Shown: positions 1 to 11,063 of the stretch, one piece after another | How positions within the stretch are numbered: position 1 is the first letter of the stretch | How the letters are laid out: each line of letters begins with the position of its first letter | Assembly (NCBI RefSeq): GCF_001278075.1 | Contig: NZ_CP011340.1 | Location: 2,666,001-2,730,000, forward strand | Source of the DNA: Streptomyces pristinaespiralis | Lineage (GTDB): Bacteria > Actinomycetota > Actinomycetes > Streptomycetales > Streptomycetaceae | Reading direction: 5' to 3' | DNA: 64,000 bases | Made by a program: the position numbers and the translations under genes | Notes under the pieces: model-generated | What the model saw: only the letters and a program-made list of their open reading frames with translations | Database searches by the model: none | What the model was told of the DNA's origin: nothing

Positions 1-39
1 ACGAGCTCGTCGGCTGCCTGCCCCCGAGGGCGCGGACGA

Positions 40-633
40 TCAGCTCGCCGCGCCCACTGCCTCCGGGATACGGAAGGGCTTTCCGCACCCGCCGCAGACG
101 ATCGGCGCCTGGGCGAGGACAGACGGGACGACTCTGACGTTGCGGCCGCAGTCGCAGACGGCCTTGACCCGCACGCCGCCGCCCGAGGAACCGTGCCGTG
201 CGGCGGGTCCGCGGAAGGTGCGCTTGGTGTCCGATGCCGTCGCGACGGTGTGCGCCTTGAGGGCGCGCTGCAGCCGTTCGATCGTGGGACGGTACCGCCG
301 CTTGGCCTCGGGATTGAGCGCGACCAGCGAGAAGCCGCTGCTGGGGTGCGGCTCGTCCACATGGTCGAGGCCCATCTCCTCGGCAATGGCCAGGAAGCGG
401 CGGTTGTGGTAGCGGCCGGCGCGCGAGGTGTCCCGGACACCTCGCGCGGCGGCGATGCCGTGGACTGCTTCGTGGAGCAGTCGCTCGAAGGAGAGCTCGG
501 CGCCGCAGGCGGACGAGGACTCTCCGATCAGGGATTCGGGCGCGGCAAGATCCGGCAGCTCGGGGTGGTGCCGCTGAATGTCGGCCCACGCCTGTGCCAG
601 CTCTGCGGCGAGAACAGGTGGTGTCGTGCTCAC
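40..633 (-). CDS. SprT-like zinc protein with C-terminal zinc ribbon
   Basis: The protein has an LLHEAVHG segment, an HExxH-type metal site, about 70 residues in, followed by a conserved arginine/histidine stretch (SRAGRYHNRRF) as in SprT-like metallopeptidases. The C-terminus carries a four-cysteine ribbon (CDCG and CGGCG). Whether it is an active protease is inference. The GTG start at 633 begins VSTTPPVLA. The frame stays open to a TTG at 684 and has an ATG at 669, but an AT-rich, promoter-like stretch (681-692) overlaps the 684 start, so I prefer a downstream one. No strong ribosome binding site marks any of them. It reads leftward, in the same direction as proS. Confidence 0.7.
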   Translation of the reverse strand: MSTTPPVLAAELAQAWADIQRHHPELPDLAAPESLIGESSSACGAELSFERLLHEAVHGIAAARGVRDTSRAGRYHNRRFLAIAEEMGLDHVDEPHPSSGFSLVALNPEAKRRYRPTIERLQRALKAHTVATASDTKRTFRGPAARHGSSGGGVRVKAVCDCGRNVRVVPSVLAQAPIVCGGCGKPFRIPEAVGAAS

Positions 634-822
634 GTCGTGATAACGAGCCGGACGGCCCGCGGGTTCCATTCCGGGCCATCCCAAATAATTTGCACGTACC
701 AGTCAGTTGCCGTCAGTTGCCGTTGATACGTCCCGACGAGGGCGGGTGCGTCGATCTGCGGAGGATATTCACAGCTCCCACCAAGGTGGTACGTAGCGAC
801 GCGCGCCCGGCGGGCCGGGCCC

Positions 823-2244
823 TCAGTAGGCCCGGGCCACGATCGCGACAGTACCGGGCGCGTCGTCCGACTCGGGCACCGACCCGTCCTCGGCCACGAG
901 GCAGCGCACGGAGACCGCCTGTTCCGCCAGCGCGGTCTCGCCCTCCTCGCCCAGCGTCGCCCACGGAATGCGGGCCCATCCGCCGGCGGCCGCCGCTTCC
1001 GCGGCCTCCTCGATGGTGCTGACGTCGGACGTGCGCGCCTCGCGGCGGGCCCGGGACTGCTCGAGCAGCAGCGCCTGGTCGTCCTCGAGGATCTTCGGCA
1101 GCAGCGCGGCGAGCGAGTCGAGGCTCACCGGCTCCTTGCCCCCGGGGATGCGGCGGGCGAGCATCGCGGTGCCCGCCTCCAGGTCCCGCGGACCGATCTC
1201 GATCCGCACCGGCACGCCCTTGAGCTCCCAGTCGACCGCACGGCGGCCGAAGGGGGTGTCCACGCGGTCGTCGACATGGACCCGCAGGCCGGCCGCCGTC
1301 AGCAGCCGGCCGACCTCGTGCACCTTGGCGACAGCCTCGTCGCCCTTGATGGCCATGACGACGACCTGGACGGCCGCGAGCCGCGGCGGGACGCGCAGGC
1401 CGTTGTCGTCGCCGTGGGACATGATCAGCCCGCCCACCATGCGGGTCGACACACCCCACGACGTCTGCCAGACCAGTTCCTGCTGACCGTCCTTCGACAG
1501 GTACGAGGTGTTGAACGCCTTGGCGAAGTTGGTGCCGAGCTCATGACTCGTGCCCATCTGGAGGGCCTTGCCGTCACCCATCATCCCTTCCAGGGTGAGG
1601 GTGTTGATGGCCCCGGCGAACCGCTCCCTGGGCGTCTTGCGGCCGAGCACCACGTCGATGCCGAGGACGTTGACCATGAAGTCGGCGTAGACGTCGCGGT
1701 GGATGCGGGCGGCGTAGTCCCTGGCGTCCTCGTAGGTGGCGTGGGCGGTGTGGCCCTCCTGCCAGAGGAATTCGGTCGTCCGCAGGAAGACCCGCGGGCG
1801 CAGCTCCCAACGGACCACGTTGGCCCACTGGTTGATCAGCAGCGGCAGGTCCCGGTAGCTCTGCACCCACTTGGAGAAGTAGTCGTTGATGATCGTCTCG
1901 GACGTGGGGCGCACCACGACCGGCTCCTCGAGCTCCTTGCCGCCGCCGTGCGTGACCACCGCGAGTTCGGGCGCGAAGCCCTCGACGTGCTCAGCCTCGC
2001 GAGTCAGGTAAGACTGGGGGATGAAGAGCGGGAAGTAGGCGTTCTGAGCGCCCGCGGCCTTGATGCGGGCGTCCATCTCCTGCTGCATCCGCTCCCACAG
2101 GCCGTAGCCGTACGGTCGGATGACCATGGTGCCGCGCACCGGGCCGTTGTCCGCCAGTTCGGCCTTGTTGATCAGGTCCTGGTACCAGCGCGGGAAGTCT
2201 TCCGACCGGGGCGTGAGAACGGGTGCCTTTGCCATGGCGGGCAT
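823..2244 (-). CDS. proS: Prolyl-tRNA synthetase, archaeal/eukaryotic-type (ProS type 3)
   Basis: Class IIa synthetase that attaches proline to tRNA-Pro in the cytoplasm. At about 473 residues it is far shorter than the bacterial ProRS (about 570 residues, with an editing insertion) and has no such insertion. Visible signatures are VRPTSE near residue 110, motif 2 (FLRTTEFLWQEGH) near 153-165 and motif 3 (SHGDDNGLRVPPR) near 276-288. It ends in tyrosine, as archaeal-type ProRS do, but the C-terminal zinc cysteines of that class are mostly missing (one Cys remains). ATG codons at 2244 and 2235 are both possible, and neither has a clear ribosome binding site. It may be the only ProRS or a second copy; the window cannot tell. 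Confidence 0.93.
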   Translation of the reverse strand: MPAMAKAPVLTPRSEDFPRWYQDLINKAELADNGPVRGTMVIRPYGYGLWERMQQEMDARIKAAGAQNAYFPLFIPQSYLTREAEHVEGFAPELAVVTHGGGKELEEPVVVRPTSETIINDYFSKWVQSYRDLPLLINQWANVVRWELRPRVFLRTTEFLWQEGHTAHATYEDARDYAARIHRDVYADFMVNVLGIDVVLGRKTPRERFAGAINTLTLEGMMGDGKALQMGTSHELGTNFAKAFNTSYLSKDGQQELVWQTSWGVSTRMVGGLIMSHGDDNGLRVPPRLAAVQVVVMAIKGDEAVAKVHEVGRLLTAAGLRVHVDDRVDTPFGRRAVDWELKGVPVRIEIGPRDLEAGTAMLARRIPGGKEPVSLDSLAALLPKILEDDQALLLEQSRARREARTSDVSTIEEAAEAAAAGGWARIPWATLGEEGETALAEQAVSVRCLVAEDGSVPESDDAPGTVAIVARAY

Positions 2245-2443
2245 CGTACGGCGACACGGGACCTACATGTGAATCGGCCAGGTTGCCCGGGGTCCACGCC
2301 TCGTGGCGCAAGCAGTGCCGCGCAACCCCTGGACGCGGGGACGCCCGCGCAGTTCTCTGGCATACGGGGAAGCGTGGATCGTACGCACACGGGGGCTGAC
2401 CTTCAGGGCATTACCGACCTCTCGGCGGATTGGGGCGCTTTCG

Positions 2444-3244
2444 ATGACACCTACGCTCGTCCGGCACCGACCCCACAAGGCGTCGGCGACCTCTGCGGAA
2501 GCCGGCACACGTGCCCGCGACTGGGCCGAGATCCAGGAACGCATGCTCGTGCCGCTCTACGAAGCGGTCTACGAACGCCTCGAGGTGGGCACCGGTACAC
2601 GGCTGCTGGCCCTGGGTTGCGGCTCCGGCCTCGCCCTGCTGATCGCCAGGGCTCGCGGTGCCACAGTGACGGGCGTCGACACCGACAGTGACCGCCTCGG
2701 CCTCGCCCGGGAACGGATGGACGGCAGTCCGACGGCCCGGCTGGTGGACGGCGGACCGGGCGAAGCGGGTCCCGTCCACCCCGGTTACAACCTGATCACC
2801 GCTTTTCAGCCGATCGGATGCGGCACGGGGGACGCGGAGGACCTGGAACTGGCGCTGAAGGACGCGGTCGGTCTCGCGGAGCGAAGGTCCCTCGTCGTGC
2901 TCACCGGCTGGGGTCCGCCGGAGCGGTGCGCCACGTCCGGGGTGCTGAGGGTGGCCGGGGAACGCCGCCGTCCCGCCCACCGCGACGCCCTGGAGGACAT
3001 CGCCGCACGCGCGGGCCTGAACCCGGACGGCTCGGGCCGGGTGGCCTGCCCCTTCGGCTACGCGGACGTGGACAGCGCGGTGCGGGGCCTGATGTCGACC
3101 GGCCTCTATGACGCCGCCGTGCGCGAGAGGGACCATGCGCAGGTCGAAAAGGAGATCGCGGAGGCGCTTCACGACCACCGGCGGCCGGACGGGACGGTCT
3201 GGATGCCCAACGTGTTCCGCTACCTGATCGCCCGGACGCCCTGA
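2444..3244 (+). CDS. SAM-dependent methyltransferase, class I
   Basis: About 266 residues with a Rossmann SAM-binding motif I (LLALGCGSG near residues 54-62) followed by an acidic strand end (GVDTD), which is the usual small-molecule methyltransferase arrangement. The substrate cannot be read from the sequence. The frame is open further upstream to 2303, but the ATG at 2444 gives the compact family-like N-terminus (MTPTLVRH). It reads rightward and converges on ffh, sharing a strong hairpin with it. Its divergent neighbour is proS. No operon partner is visible. Confidence 0.82.
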   Translation: MTPTLVRHRPHKASATSAEAGTRARDWAEIQERMLVPLYEAVYERLEVGTGTRLLALGCGSGLALLIARARGATVTGVDTDSDRLGLARERMDGSPTARLVDGGPGEAGPVHPGYNLITAFQPIGCGTGDAEDLELALKDAVGLAERRSLVVLTGWGPPERCATSGVLRVAGERRRPAHRDALEDIAARAGLNPDGSGRVACPFGYADVDSAVRGLMSTGLYDAAVRERDHAQVEKEIAEALHDHRRPDGTVWMPNVFRYLIARTP

Positions 3245-3263
3245 TGCCCTGACACCCGGACGA

Positions 3264-3300
3264 CGAAGGGCCCGCGACCGTGTCGGTCGCGGGCCCTTCG
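3264..3300. terminator. Bidirectional hairpin between methyltransferase and ffh
   Basis: A perfect 17-bp inverted repeat (CGAAGGGCCCGCGACCG and its complement) with a 3-nt loop lies between two convergent stop codons. There is no T-run, which is usual in Streptomyces. Confidence 0.85.
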
Positions 3301-3322
3301 GCTGTCCCTGTGGGGCGGTGGA

Positions 3323-4876
3323 TCAGCCCATGAACTTCTTGAACTCGTCGGGCAGCTCGAAGTCCTTGCCCGGCTCGCCGGCCGGCAGTCCGAAGGCGCC
3401 GCCCTGCGCCGCCGCCTGCTCGCGCCGCTCCGCGGCCGCCTGCTCCTCGGCCTTGCGCTTCATCGGGTTGCCGCTCTTGCGCTTGCCCTTGGCCTGCTTC
3501 TGCTGCTTCTTCTGGCGGCCGGGGCCGCCACCCATGCCGGGGATCCCCGGCATACCGGGCATGCCGCCGCCCTGAGCCATCCGCGACATCATCTTGCGCG
3601 CCTCGAAGAACCGCTCCACCAGGCCCTTGACCGCGCTGACCTCGACGCCGGAACCCTTGGCGATACGTGCGCGGCGGGAGCCGTTGATGATCGTCGGGTC
3701 CTGGCGCTCACCCGGAGTCATCGACTTGATGATCGCGGCCGTACGGTCCACGTCACGCTCGTCGATGTTGTTGATCTGGTCCTTCATCTGCGCCATACCG
3801 GGCAGCATGCCGAGCAGCTTGCTGATGCTGCCCATCTTCCGGACCTGTTCCATCTGGGCCAGGAAGTCGTCGAGCGTGAACTCCTTGCCCTTGCTGCTCG
3901 CCAGCTTGGAGGCCATCTTGGCGGCCTCTTCCTGGCTGAAGGTCTGCTCGGCCTTCTCGATCAGCGAGAGCATGTCGCCCATACCGAGGATGCGGGACGC
4001 CATGCGGTCCGGGTGGAACGCGTCGAAGTCGTCCAGCTTCTCGCCATTGGAGGCGAACATGATCTGCTTGCCGGTGACGTGCGCGACGGAGAGCGCGGCA
4101 CCGCCTCGGGCGTCACCGTCCAGCTTCGACAGGACCACGCCGTCGAAGCCGACGCCGTCGCGGAAGGCCTCCGCGGTGTTGACGGCGTCCTGACCGATCA
4201 TGGCGTCGACGACGAAGAGGATCTCGTCGGGGCTGACGGCGTCGCGGATGTCCGCGGCCTGCTGCATCAGCTCCTGGTCGATACCGAGACGGCCGGCGGT
4301 GTCGACGATGACGATGTCGTGGACCTTGGTCCGCGCGTACTCGATGGAGTCCTTCGCGACCTGGACGGGGTCACCGACGCCGTTGCCGGGCTCGGGCGCG
4401 TAGACGGCGACACCGGCCCGCTCCGCGACGACCGAGAGCTGGTTGACGGCGTTGGGGCGCTGGAGGTCACAGGCGACGAGCAGGGGCGAGTGGCCCTGGC
4501 TCTTGAGCCAGAGACCGAGCTTGCCCGCGAGGGTGGTCTTACCGGCACCCTGGAGACCGGCGAGCATGATCACGGTCGGCGGGGTCTTGGCGAACCTCAG
4601 ACGGCGGGTCTCGCCACCGAGGATGCCGATGAGCTCCTCGTTGACGATCTTGATGACCTGCTGGCTCGGGTTCAGGGCCTTGGAGACCTCGGATCCCAGG
4701 GAGCGGGCCTTGACCTGCTTGATGAACTCCCGGACGACCGGGAGCGCCACGTCGGCCTCGAGCAGGGCGATACGGATTTCCCGGGCCGCGCCGTCGATGT
4801 CAGCCTCGGACAGGCGTCCCTTGCCCCTGAGGTTCTTGAAAGTCGCGCTGAGGCGGTCGGAAAGCGTATCGAACAC
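3323..4876 (-). CDS. ffh: Signal recognition particle GTPase Ffh
   Basis: The protein part of the signal recognition particle. It binds 4.5S RNA and signal sequences and delivers ribosomes to FtsY at the membrane. Its 517 residues contain an N domain, a G domain with P-loop GLQGAGKTT near 107-115, DTAGRLGID near 190 and TKLDGDARGG-like SKLDGDARGG near 250, and a methionine-rich M domain. The tail has MPGMPGIPGMGGGPG and then a lysine-rich stretch. The start is GTG at 4876. The SRP receptor gene ftsY lies about 8 kb away on the same strand. Confidence 0.98.
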   Translation of the reverse strand: MFDTLSDRLSATFKNLRGKGRLSEADIDGAAREIRIALLEADVALPVVREFIKQVKARSLGSEVSKALNPSQQVIKIVNEELIGILGGETRRLRFAKTPPTVIMLAGLQGAGKTTLAGKLGLWLKSQGHSPLLVACDLQRPNAVNQLSVVAERAGVAVYAPEPGNGVGDPVQVAKDSIEYARTKVHDIVIVDTAGRLGIDQELMQQAADIRDAVSPDEILFVVDAMIGQDAVNTAEAFRDGVGFDGVVLSKLDGDARGGAALSVAHVTGKQIMFASNGEKLDDFDAFHPDRMASRILGMGDMLSLIEKAEQTFSQEEAAKMASKLASSKGKEFTLDDFLAQMEQVRKMGSISKLLGMLPGMAQMKDQINNIDERDVDRTAAIIKSMTPGERQDPTIINGSRRARIAKGSGVEVSAVKGLVERFFEARKMMSRMAQGGGMPGMPGIPGMGGGPGRQKKQQKQAKGKRKSGNPMKRKAEEQAAAERREQAAAQGGAFGLPAGEPGKDFELPDEFKKFMG

Positions 4877-5102
4877 GGTGGTCGCGATTCCTCGGGTCGG
4901 GGCCTGGTGGTCGCCCCAAGGGTATCGGGCGTCGGAACATCCATGCCCCCGCCCGCCGTAACGGGCCGGCGGAGGCCGTTCCCCGCGGCGGCGGGGAGCG
5001 GGTCACGGCTCGGAGGATCCCCGTGGGCTCCTTTGGGCCGTTCCTTGCCGGGGCGGGGAGCACGCCCAGGTCAACGAGCGGCCGAGCCGCCCGTCACCCC
5101 CC

Positions 5103-7553
5103 TCACCGCAGCGCCTCCTCGACGCTCTTCGCCAGGGCCGCCGCCTCCGCGTCGCCGAGCGGAGAGCCCGCCTCGTCCGTCACGTACAGCGTGTCCACGG
5201 CGTTCGCGCCGAGCGTCGAGACGTGTGCGCTGCGCACCCTGACGGCGGCTCCCTCCAGGGCCCGCCCGATCCTGTGCAACAGGCCCGGGGCGTCATGGGC
5301 GCGGACCTCGATGACCGTGGCCAGGCGGGAGCCGGCCGCGGCCACCGTCACTCGCGGCGGGGGCGCCTTGACGCCCCGCCGCCGGGGATAGGCGGCCTCG
5401 CGCTCCGCGAGGCGGCCGCGGATGTCCAGTGAGCCGTCCAGGGCGCGCACGAGGTCGGCGCGGAGCCGGGACGCCTGCGGCAGGGAGCCGTACTCGGCGG
5501 CGACCCGCCAGTTCAGGACCAGGACGGCCCCGTCCCCCACCTCGCTGGGCAGCTCGATCGCCCTGAGGTCGGCGGCACGGACGGTGAGCCGGTGCAGTGC
5601 GAGGACTCCCGCGACCGCGGGCAGCACGCCCGGCTGGTCGGGCAGGGCGATGAGCAGTTCGACGCCGACGGGTTCCGGCCCGCCGTCCTCGGCCGGGGCC
5701 TCCGGCTGGGCGTGCAGGGCGAGCACGGGTTCGCCGGTGCGCAGGGCCTCGATCGCGAGGCGCTCCTGTTCGGCGCTGGGGGCCGCCTGGTCCGGCTCGG
5801 CAGGAGTGTCGCCCGCGAGGACCGCGGCCACCCGCCCGACCAGGTCGGCCACGAGGGAACCGCGCCAGGAGGACCAGGCGGCCGGGCCGGTGGCGAGGGC
5901 GTCCGCCTCGGTGAGCGCGTGCAGCAGTTCCAGGGTTCCGGGCGAACCGACGACGGAGGCGACGGAGGCGACCGTCGCGGGATCGTCGAGGTCGCGCCGG
6001 GTCGCTGTCTCGATGAGCAGCAGGTGGTGGCGGACGAGGGTGGCGATGACGCCGACGTCGGCGCGGTCGAAGCCGATCCGGGCGGCCACGTCACGGGCGA
6101 TGGTCTCGCCGGCGACCGAGTGGTCGCCGGGCCAGCCCTTGCCGATGTCGTGCAGCAGCGCGGCGACGAGCAGCAGGTCCGGGCGGCCGACGTGCCGGGT
6201 CAGCTCGGAGGCCTTGACCGCCGTCTCGACGAGGTGCCGGTCGACGGTCCAGGTGTGCACGGCGTTGCGCTGGGGCCGGCACCGCACGCGCTCCCAGTCG
6301 GGGACGAGCCGGGTGATCAGCCCTTCGGCCTCGAGGGCCTCCCAGACGGGGACGGTCGGCTCCCCCGCGCCGAGCAGCGTGACCAGTTCCTCGCGGGCCT
6401 CCGCGGGCCAGGGCACGGGCAGCGGGCCGGCGGTCATGGCCTGGCCGAGACGGCGGACCGCGTGGCGGGAGATCGGCAGGCCCGACTGGGCCGCGGCGGC
6501 CGCGGCACGGAGCGGGAGGACCGGGTCGCGCTCCGGCCGGGCGGTGCGGGCGAGGACCACTTCGCCGTCGAGTTCGACGACGCCCTCGGCGAGCGGGGTG
6601 CGCTCCGGCTGCGGGGGCCGCCCGCCCAGCATCGCCCGGAGCCTCGGCCGTACGGCACGGGAGCGCAGCACGCGGCCGACCTCCCGCCAGGTGACGTCGG
6701 TGGCGTACGAGACGGTCCGCGCGGCCTCGTACACCTGGCGCAGCAGGGCGTCGGCGTCGAGGAGGCCGAGCTCAGCCGCGACCTGGTCCTGTTCCTGGAG
6801 GGCGAGCCGGTCGGTGGCCCGTCCGGTGGTGAGGTGCAGCGCGTCGCGGACGTCGAGGAGGACACGGCGCGCTTCCGCCAGCCCTTCACGGGGGGCGTCG
6901 GCGAGCCATGAGGCGGCCACCGCGCGCAGTGCGGTGACGTCGCGCAGTCCGCCTCTGGCCTCCTTCAGATCGGGCTCGAGGAGGTACTGGAGCTCGCCCT
7001 GCCGGGCGGCACGTTCACGGCAGAGTTCGTCCAGCTCGGGCAGCCGCCGCGGCGCCTGGTTGCGCCAGTCGGCGAGCACGGCGGTACGCAGCGACGCGAC
7101 CAGCCCGAGGTCACCCGCGACGGGCCGGGCGTCGAGCAGCCCCAGCTGCACCTTGAGGTCCTCGCCCGCGGTCCTGCGGGCCTCCGCGGGCGTGCGGACG
7201 GAGTGGTCGAGGGCGAGGCCGAGGTCCCAGACCGGGTACCAGATCCGGTCGGCGATCGCGGCGACGGCGGACGGGGAGGCGCTGCCGTCGTGGAGCAGCA
7301 GGAGGTCGAGGTCGCTGCGGGGGGAGAGTTCGCCGCGGCCGTAGCCGCCGACGGCGACCAGGGCCGCGCCCCGGACGCCCTGTTCCAGCGCCGCGGCGGC
7401 GAAGAGGGCGGACAGCCATTCGTCGGTCAGCTTCGCCAGGGCCGCACGGCGCGGCGGCCCGGACCGCTCCTTCTCGGTGAGAAGGAGCAGCCGGGCCGCC
7501 GCATAGCCGCTGGGTCCCGCGTCTTCCGCTTCGTTGGTCACGTCCAGGCTCAC
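5103..7553 (-). CDS. glnD: PII nucleotidyltransferase GlnD
   Basis: Modifies and demodifies the PII protein GlnK in response to nitrogen status. In streptomycetes this enzyme is known to adenylylate PII rather than uridylylate it. Domains in order: nucleotidyltransferase with GGYGRGELSPRSDLDLLL near 69-86, a central helical region, an HD phosphohydrolase with LLHDIGKGWPGDH near 467-479, and two C-terminal ACT domains (IALPDQPG near 637, RAHDAPG near 752). The frame is open far upstream through glnK and amtB, but the GTG at 7553 has GGGAG seven bases before it. It lies 29 bp after glnK in the amtB-glnK-glnD operon. Confidence 0.96.
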   Translation of the reverse strand: MSLDVTNEAEDAGPSGYAAARLLLLTEKERSGPPRRAALAKLTDEWLSALFAAAALEQGVRGAALVAVGGYGRGELSPRSDLDLLLLHDGSASPSAVAAIADRIWYPVWDLGLALDHSVRTPAEARRTAGEDLKVQLGLLDARPVAGDLGLVASLRTAVLADWRNQAPRRLPELDELCRERAARQGELQYLLEPDLKEARGGLRDVTALRAVAASWLADAPREGLAEARRVLLDVRDALHLTTGRATDRLALQEQDQVAAELGLLDADALLRQVYEAARTVSYATDVTWREVGRVLRSRAVRPRLRAMLGGRPPQPERTPLAEGVVELDGEVVLARTARPERDPVLPLRAAAAAAQSGLPISRHAVRRLGQAMTAGPLPVPWPAEAREELVTLLGAGEPTVPVWEALEAEGLITRLVPDWERVRCRPQRNAVHTWTVDRHLVETAVKASELTRHVGRPDLLLVAALLHDIGKGWPGDHSVAGETIARDVAARIGFDRADVGVIATLVRHHLLLIETATRRDLDDPATVASVASVVGSPGTLELLHALTEADALATGPAAWSSWRGSLVADLVGRVAAVLAGDTPAEPDQAAPSAEQERLAIEALRTGEPVLALHAQPEAPAEDGGPEPVGVELLIALPDQPGVLPAVAGVLALHRLTVRAADLRAIELPSEVGDGAVLVLNWRVAAEYGSLPQASRLRADLVRALDGSLDIRGRLAEREAAYPRRRGVKAPPPRVTVAAAGSRLATVIEVRAHDAPGLLHRIGRALEGAAVRVRSAHVSTLGANAVDTLYVTDEAGSPLGDAEAAALAKSVEEALR

Positions 7554-7582
7554 CCAGCAGCTCCCTTTGTCCGTGTTCGCTC

Positions 7583-9276
<1,694 letters not shown>

Positions 9277-9376
9277 CGGCGTCTCCTCGTCGTCGTGCGG
9301 CCGCGTGCGGGCGGAACCAGTGCGGTTGAGGGGCGGGCCGGACAGCCCCTTTGCGCCATGAGGTTGGCGCAGCGCC

Positions 9377-9414
9377 GTTTCCGCAGATGCCGCTCGATGT
9401 TTCGCGGCCGTGAC
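9377..9414 (-). promoter_or_regulatory. Putative GlnR binding box upstream of amtB
   Basis: Read on the minus strand this is GTCAC-N6-GAAAC-N6-CGGCA-N6-GAAAC, matching the 22-bp periodic layout of Streptomyces GlnR boxes (gTnAC-n6-GaAAC repeated), with the third half-site degenerate. A further GTAAC lies at 9430-9434. amtB is an established GlnR target in S. coelicolor; the exact box here is inferred. Confidence 0.7.
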
Positions 9415-9495
9415 GAAGAGGTCCGGCGTGTTACGCCGTCATGAACAGGCTGATCGCCCGCGGTCACCGAGAGTATCCTCTGCGCACATCGGAAA

Positions 9496-9572
9496 CCGGC
9501 CGCGACACTCACCCGGATGACTTGGCACGGGGGGAGCCGAGTCGGGCAGTTCGGGGTGGGTGTCGCGGCCGG
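9496..9572. repeat. Long-loop inverted repeat between nsdA and amtB
   Basis: Arms 9496-9514 and 9554-9572 form a 19-bp stem with one G-U pair, enclosing about 39 nt. It lies just after the nsdA stop and about 220 bp before the amtB start. It may terminate nsdA transcription or shield the amtB promoter. Confidence 0.5.
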
Positions 9573-9590
9573 GGTCTGATGTGCCGCCGG

Positions 9591-11063
9591 TCAGACCGCC
9601 TCAGCGGTCTCCGGCAGCTGGGCGGTGAGCAGGTCGGTGAACTGGACGACCTCGGCGACGTCGCCGAAGTCCCTGGCCGCCGTGTCGACGGTCTTGCGCA
9701 GCCGGGTGTTGACCCGCTCGGAGCGGACCCGCTTGGCGACCTTCAGCGCCTCGCCGGCCAGGGCGGTGGCTTGTTCCGGCTCCCTCTTGAGCAGGTGGAC
9801 CGTGGCCATCCCGACCAGGTTGAGTGCGTACGACCGCTGGTGCTCGTCGTCCTGCCGGAAGAGCTCCACGGCACGTTCCATGATCGGCTCGGCGAGCGAG
9901 GCGTAGGTGGGACTGCGGCCCGCCACATAGGCGAGGTCGCGGTAGGAGTGGGCGTTCTCGCCGTTGAGCTCGGCCTCGGAGAAGAAGCGGATCCAGTCGG
10001 GCTCGGGCTCGGTGTCGAAGCCGATGTCGGCGAAGGTGTCCTCCGCCATCCGCACGGCCCGCCGGCACTTGCTGGGCTGGCCCATGTTGGCGTAGGCGCG
10101 GGCCTCCATCGCATACAGCATGGCCTGGGTGCGCGCGGTGGCGCAGTCCCGACTGCCGTACTGGGCGAGGTGGATCAGTTCGAGGGCGTCGTCGGGCCGG
10201 CCGAGGTGGATCATCTGCCGGCTCATGGACGAGAGGACGTACGAGCCGAGCGGCTTGTCACCGGCCTCCTTGGAGGCGTGCAGCGCGAGGACGAAGTACT
10301 TCTGCGCGGTGGGCTGCAGACCCACGTCGTAGCTCATCCAGCCTGCCAGCTCGGCCAGTTCGGCGGCGCACTTGAAGAGGCGCCGCAGGGTGGCGGGAGG
10401 CTGGGGCTCCTGAAGCAGGTCGGTGACCTCGTGGAGCTGGCCGACGACGGCCTTCCTGCGCAGGCCGCCGCCGCACTGGGCGTCCCACTGGCGGAACATG
10501 GCGGTGGTGGCCTCGAGCAGGTCGAGCTCCGGTCCCGACAGCCGGCCGCCCCTGCGGGTCGTGGCGGGCGGCTCCTGCGCGGTCTCCCCGGCCGGGGTGG
10601 GGACGAGCCAGCGCTGCATGGGTTCGACGAGGGCGGCCCCCGCGGCGAGCGAGAGCGAGGTGCCGAGGAAGCCGCGGCGCGCGAGCATCAGGTCGCTTCT
10701 GGAGAACTCGCTGAGCAGCGCGACGGTCTGGTCACCGGCCCACGGGAGGTCGACGCCGGACACGGAGGGTGCCTGGTGGGCGGAGCGGAGGCCGAGGTCC
10801 TCCACGGCGACGACGCTGCCGAAGCGCTCGGAGAAGAGCTCGGAGAGGATCCGGGGGATCGGCTCGCGCGGCTGTTCGCCGTCCAGCCAGCGGCGCACCC
10901 GGGAGGTGTCCGTGCTGATGTGGTGTGCGCCCATCTGCCGTGCCCGGCGGTTCACTTGGCGCGCCAGCTCGCCCTTCGACCAGCCGCTGCGCATGAACCA
11001 GGAGTTCAGCTGCTCGTTGGGGCGCTTGCCGGTGTTCGTACCGTCTGCGCCGCTGCCGCTCAC
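9591..11063 (-). CDS. nsdA: NsdA, negative regulator of sporulation and antibiotic production
   Basis: About 490 residues. The N-terminal part (NEQLNSWFMRSGWSKGELAR through RRWLDGEQPR) looks like a helix-turn-helix region of the XRE kind; the rest is helical TPR-like repeats. This matches my memory of S. coelicolor NsdA, whose loss raises antibiotic production and sporulation, and which also sits beside amtB. The chosen start is GTG at 11063 (VSGSGADGT), with a G-rich stretch seven bases before it; the frame is open to 11417 but the extra N-terminus is not family-like. It is divergent from the primase-like gene. Confidence 0.85.
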   Translation of the reverse strand: MSGSGADGTNTGKRPNEQLNSWFMRSGWSKGELARQVNRRARQMGAHHISTDTSRVRRWLDGEQPREPIPRILSELFSERFGSVVAVEDLGLRSAHQAPSVSGVDLPWAGDQTVALLSEFSRSDLMLARRGFLGTSLSLAAGAALVEPMQRWLVPTPAGETAQEPPATTRRGGRLSGPELDLLEATTAMFRQWDAQCGGGLRRKAVVGQLHEVTDLLQEPQPPATLRRLFKCAAELAELAGWMSYDVGLQPTAQKYFVLALHASKEAGDKPLGSYVLSSMSRQMIHLGRPDDALELIHLAQYGSRDCATARTQAMLYAMEARAYANMGQPSKCRRAVRMAEDTFADIGFDTEPEPDWIRFFSEAELNGENAHSYRDLAYVAGRSPTYASLAEPIMERAVELFRQDDEHQRSYALNLVGMATVHLLKREPEQATALAGEALKVAKRVRSERVNTRLRKTVDTAARDFGDVAEVVQFTDLLTAQLPETAEAV

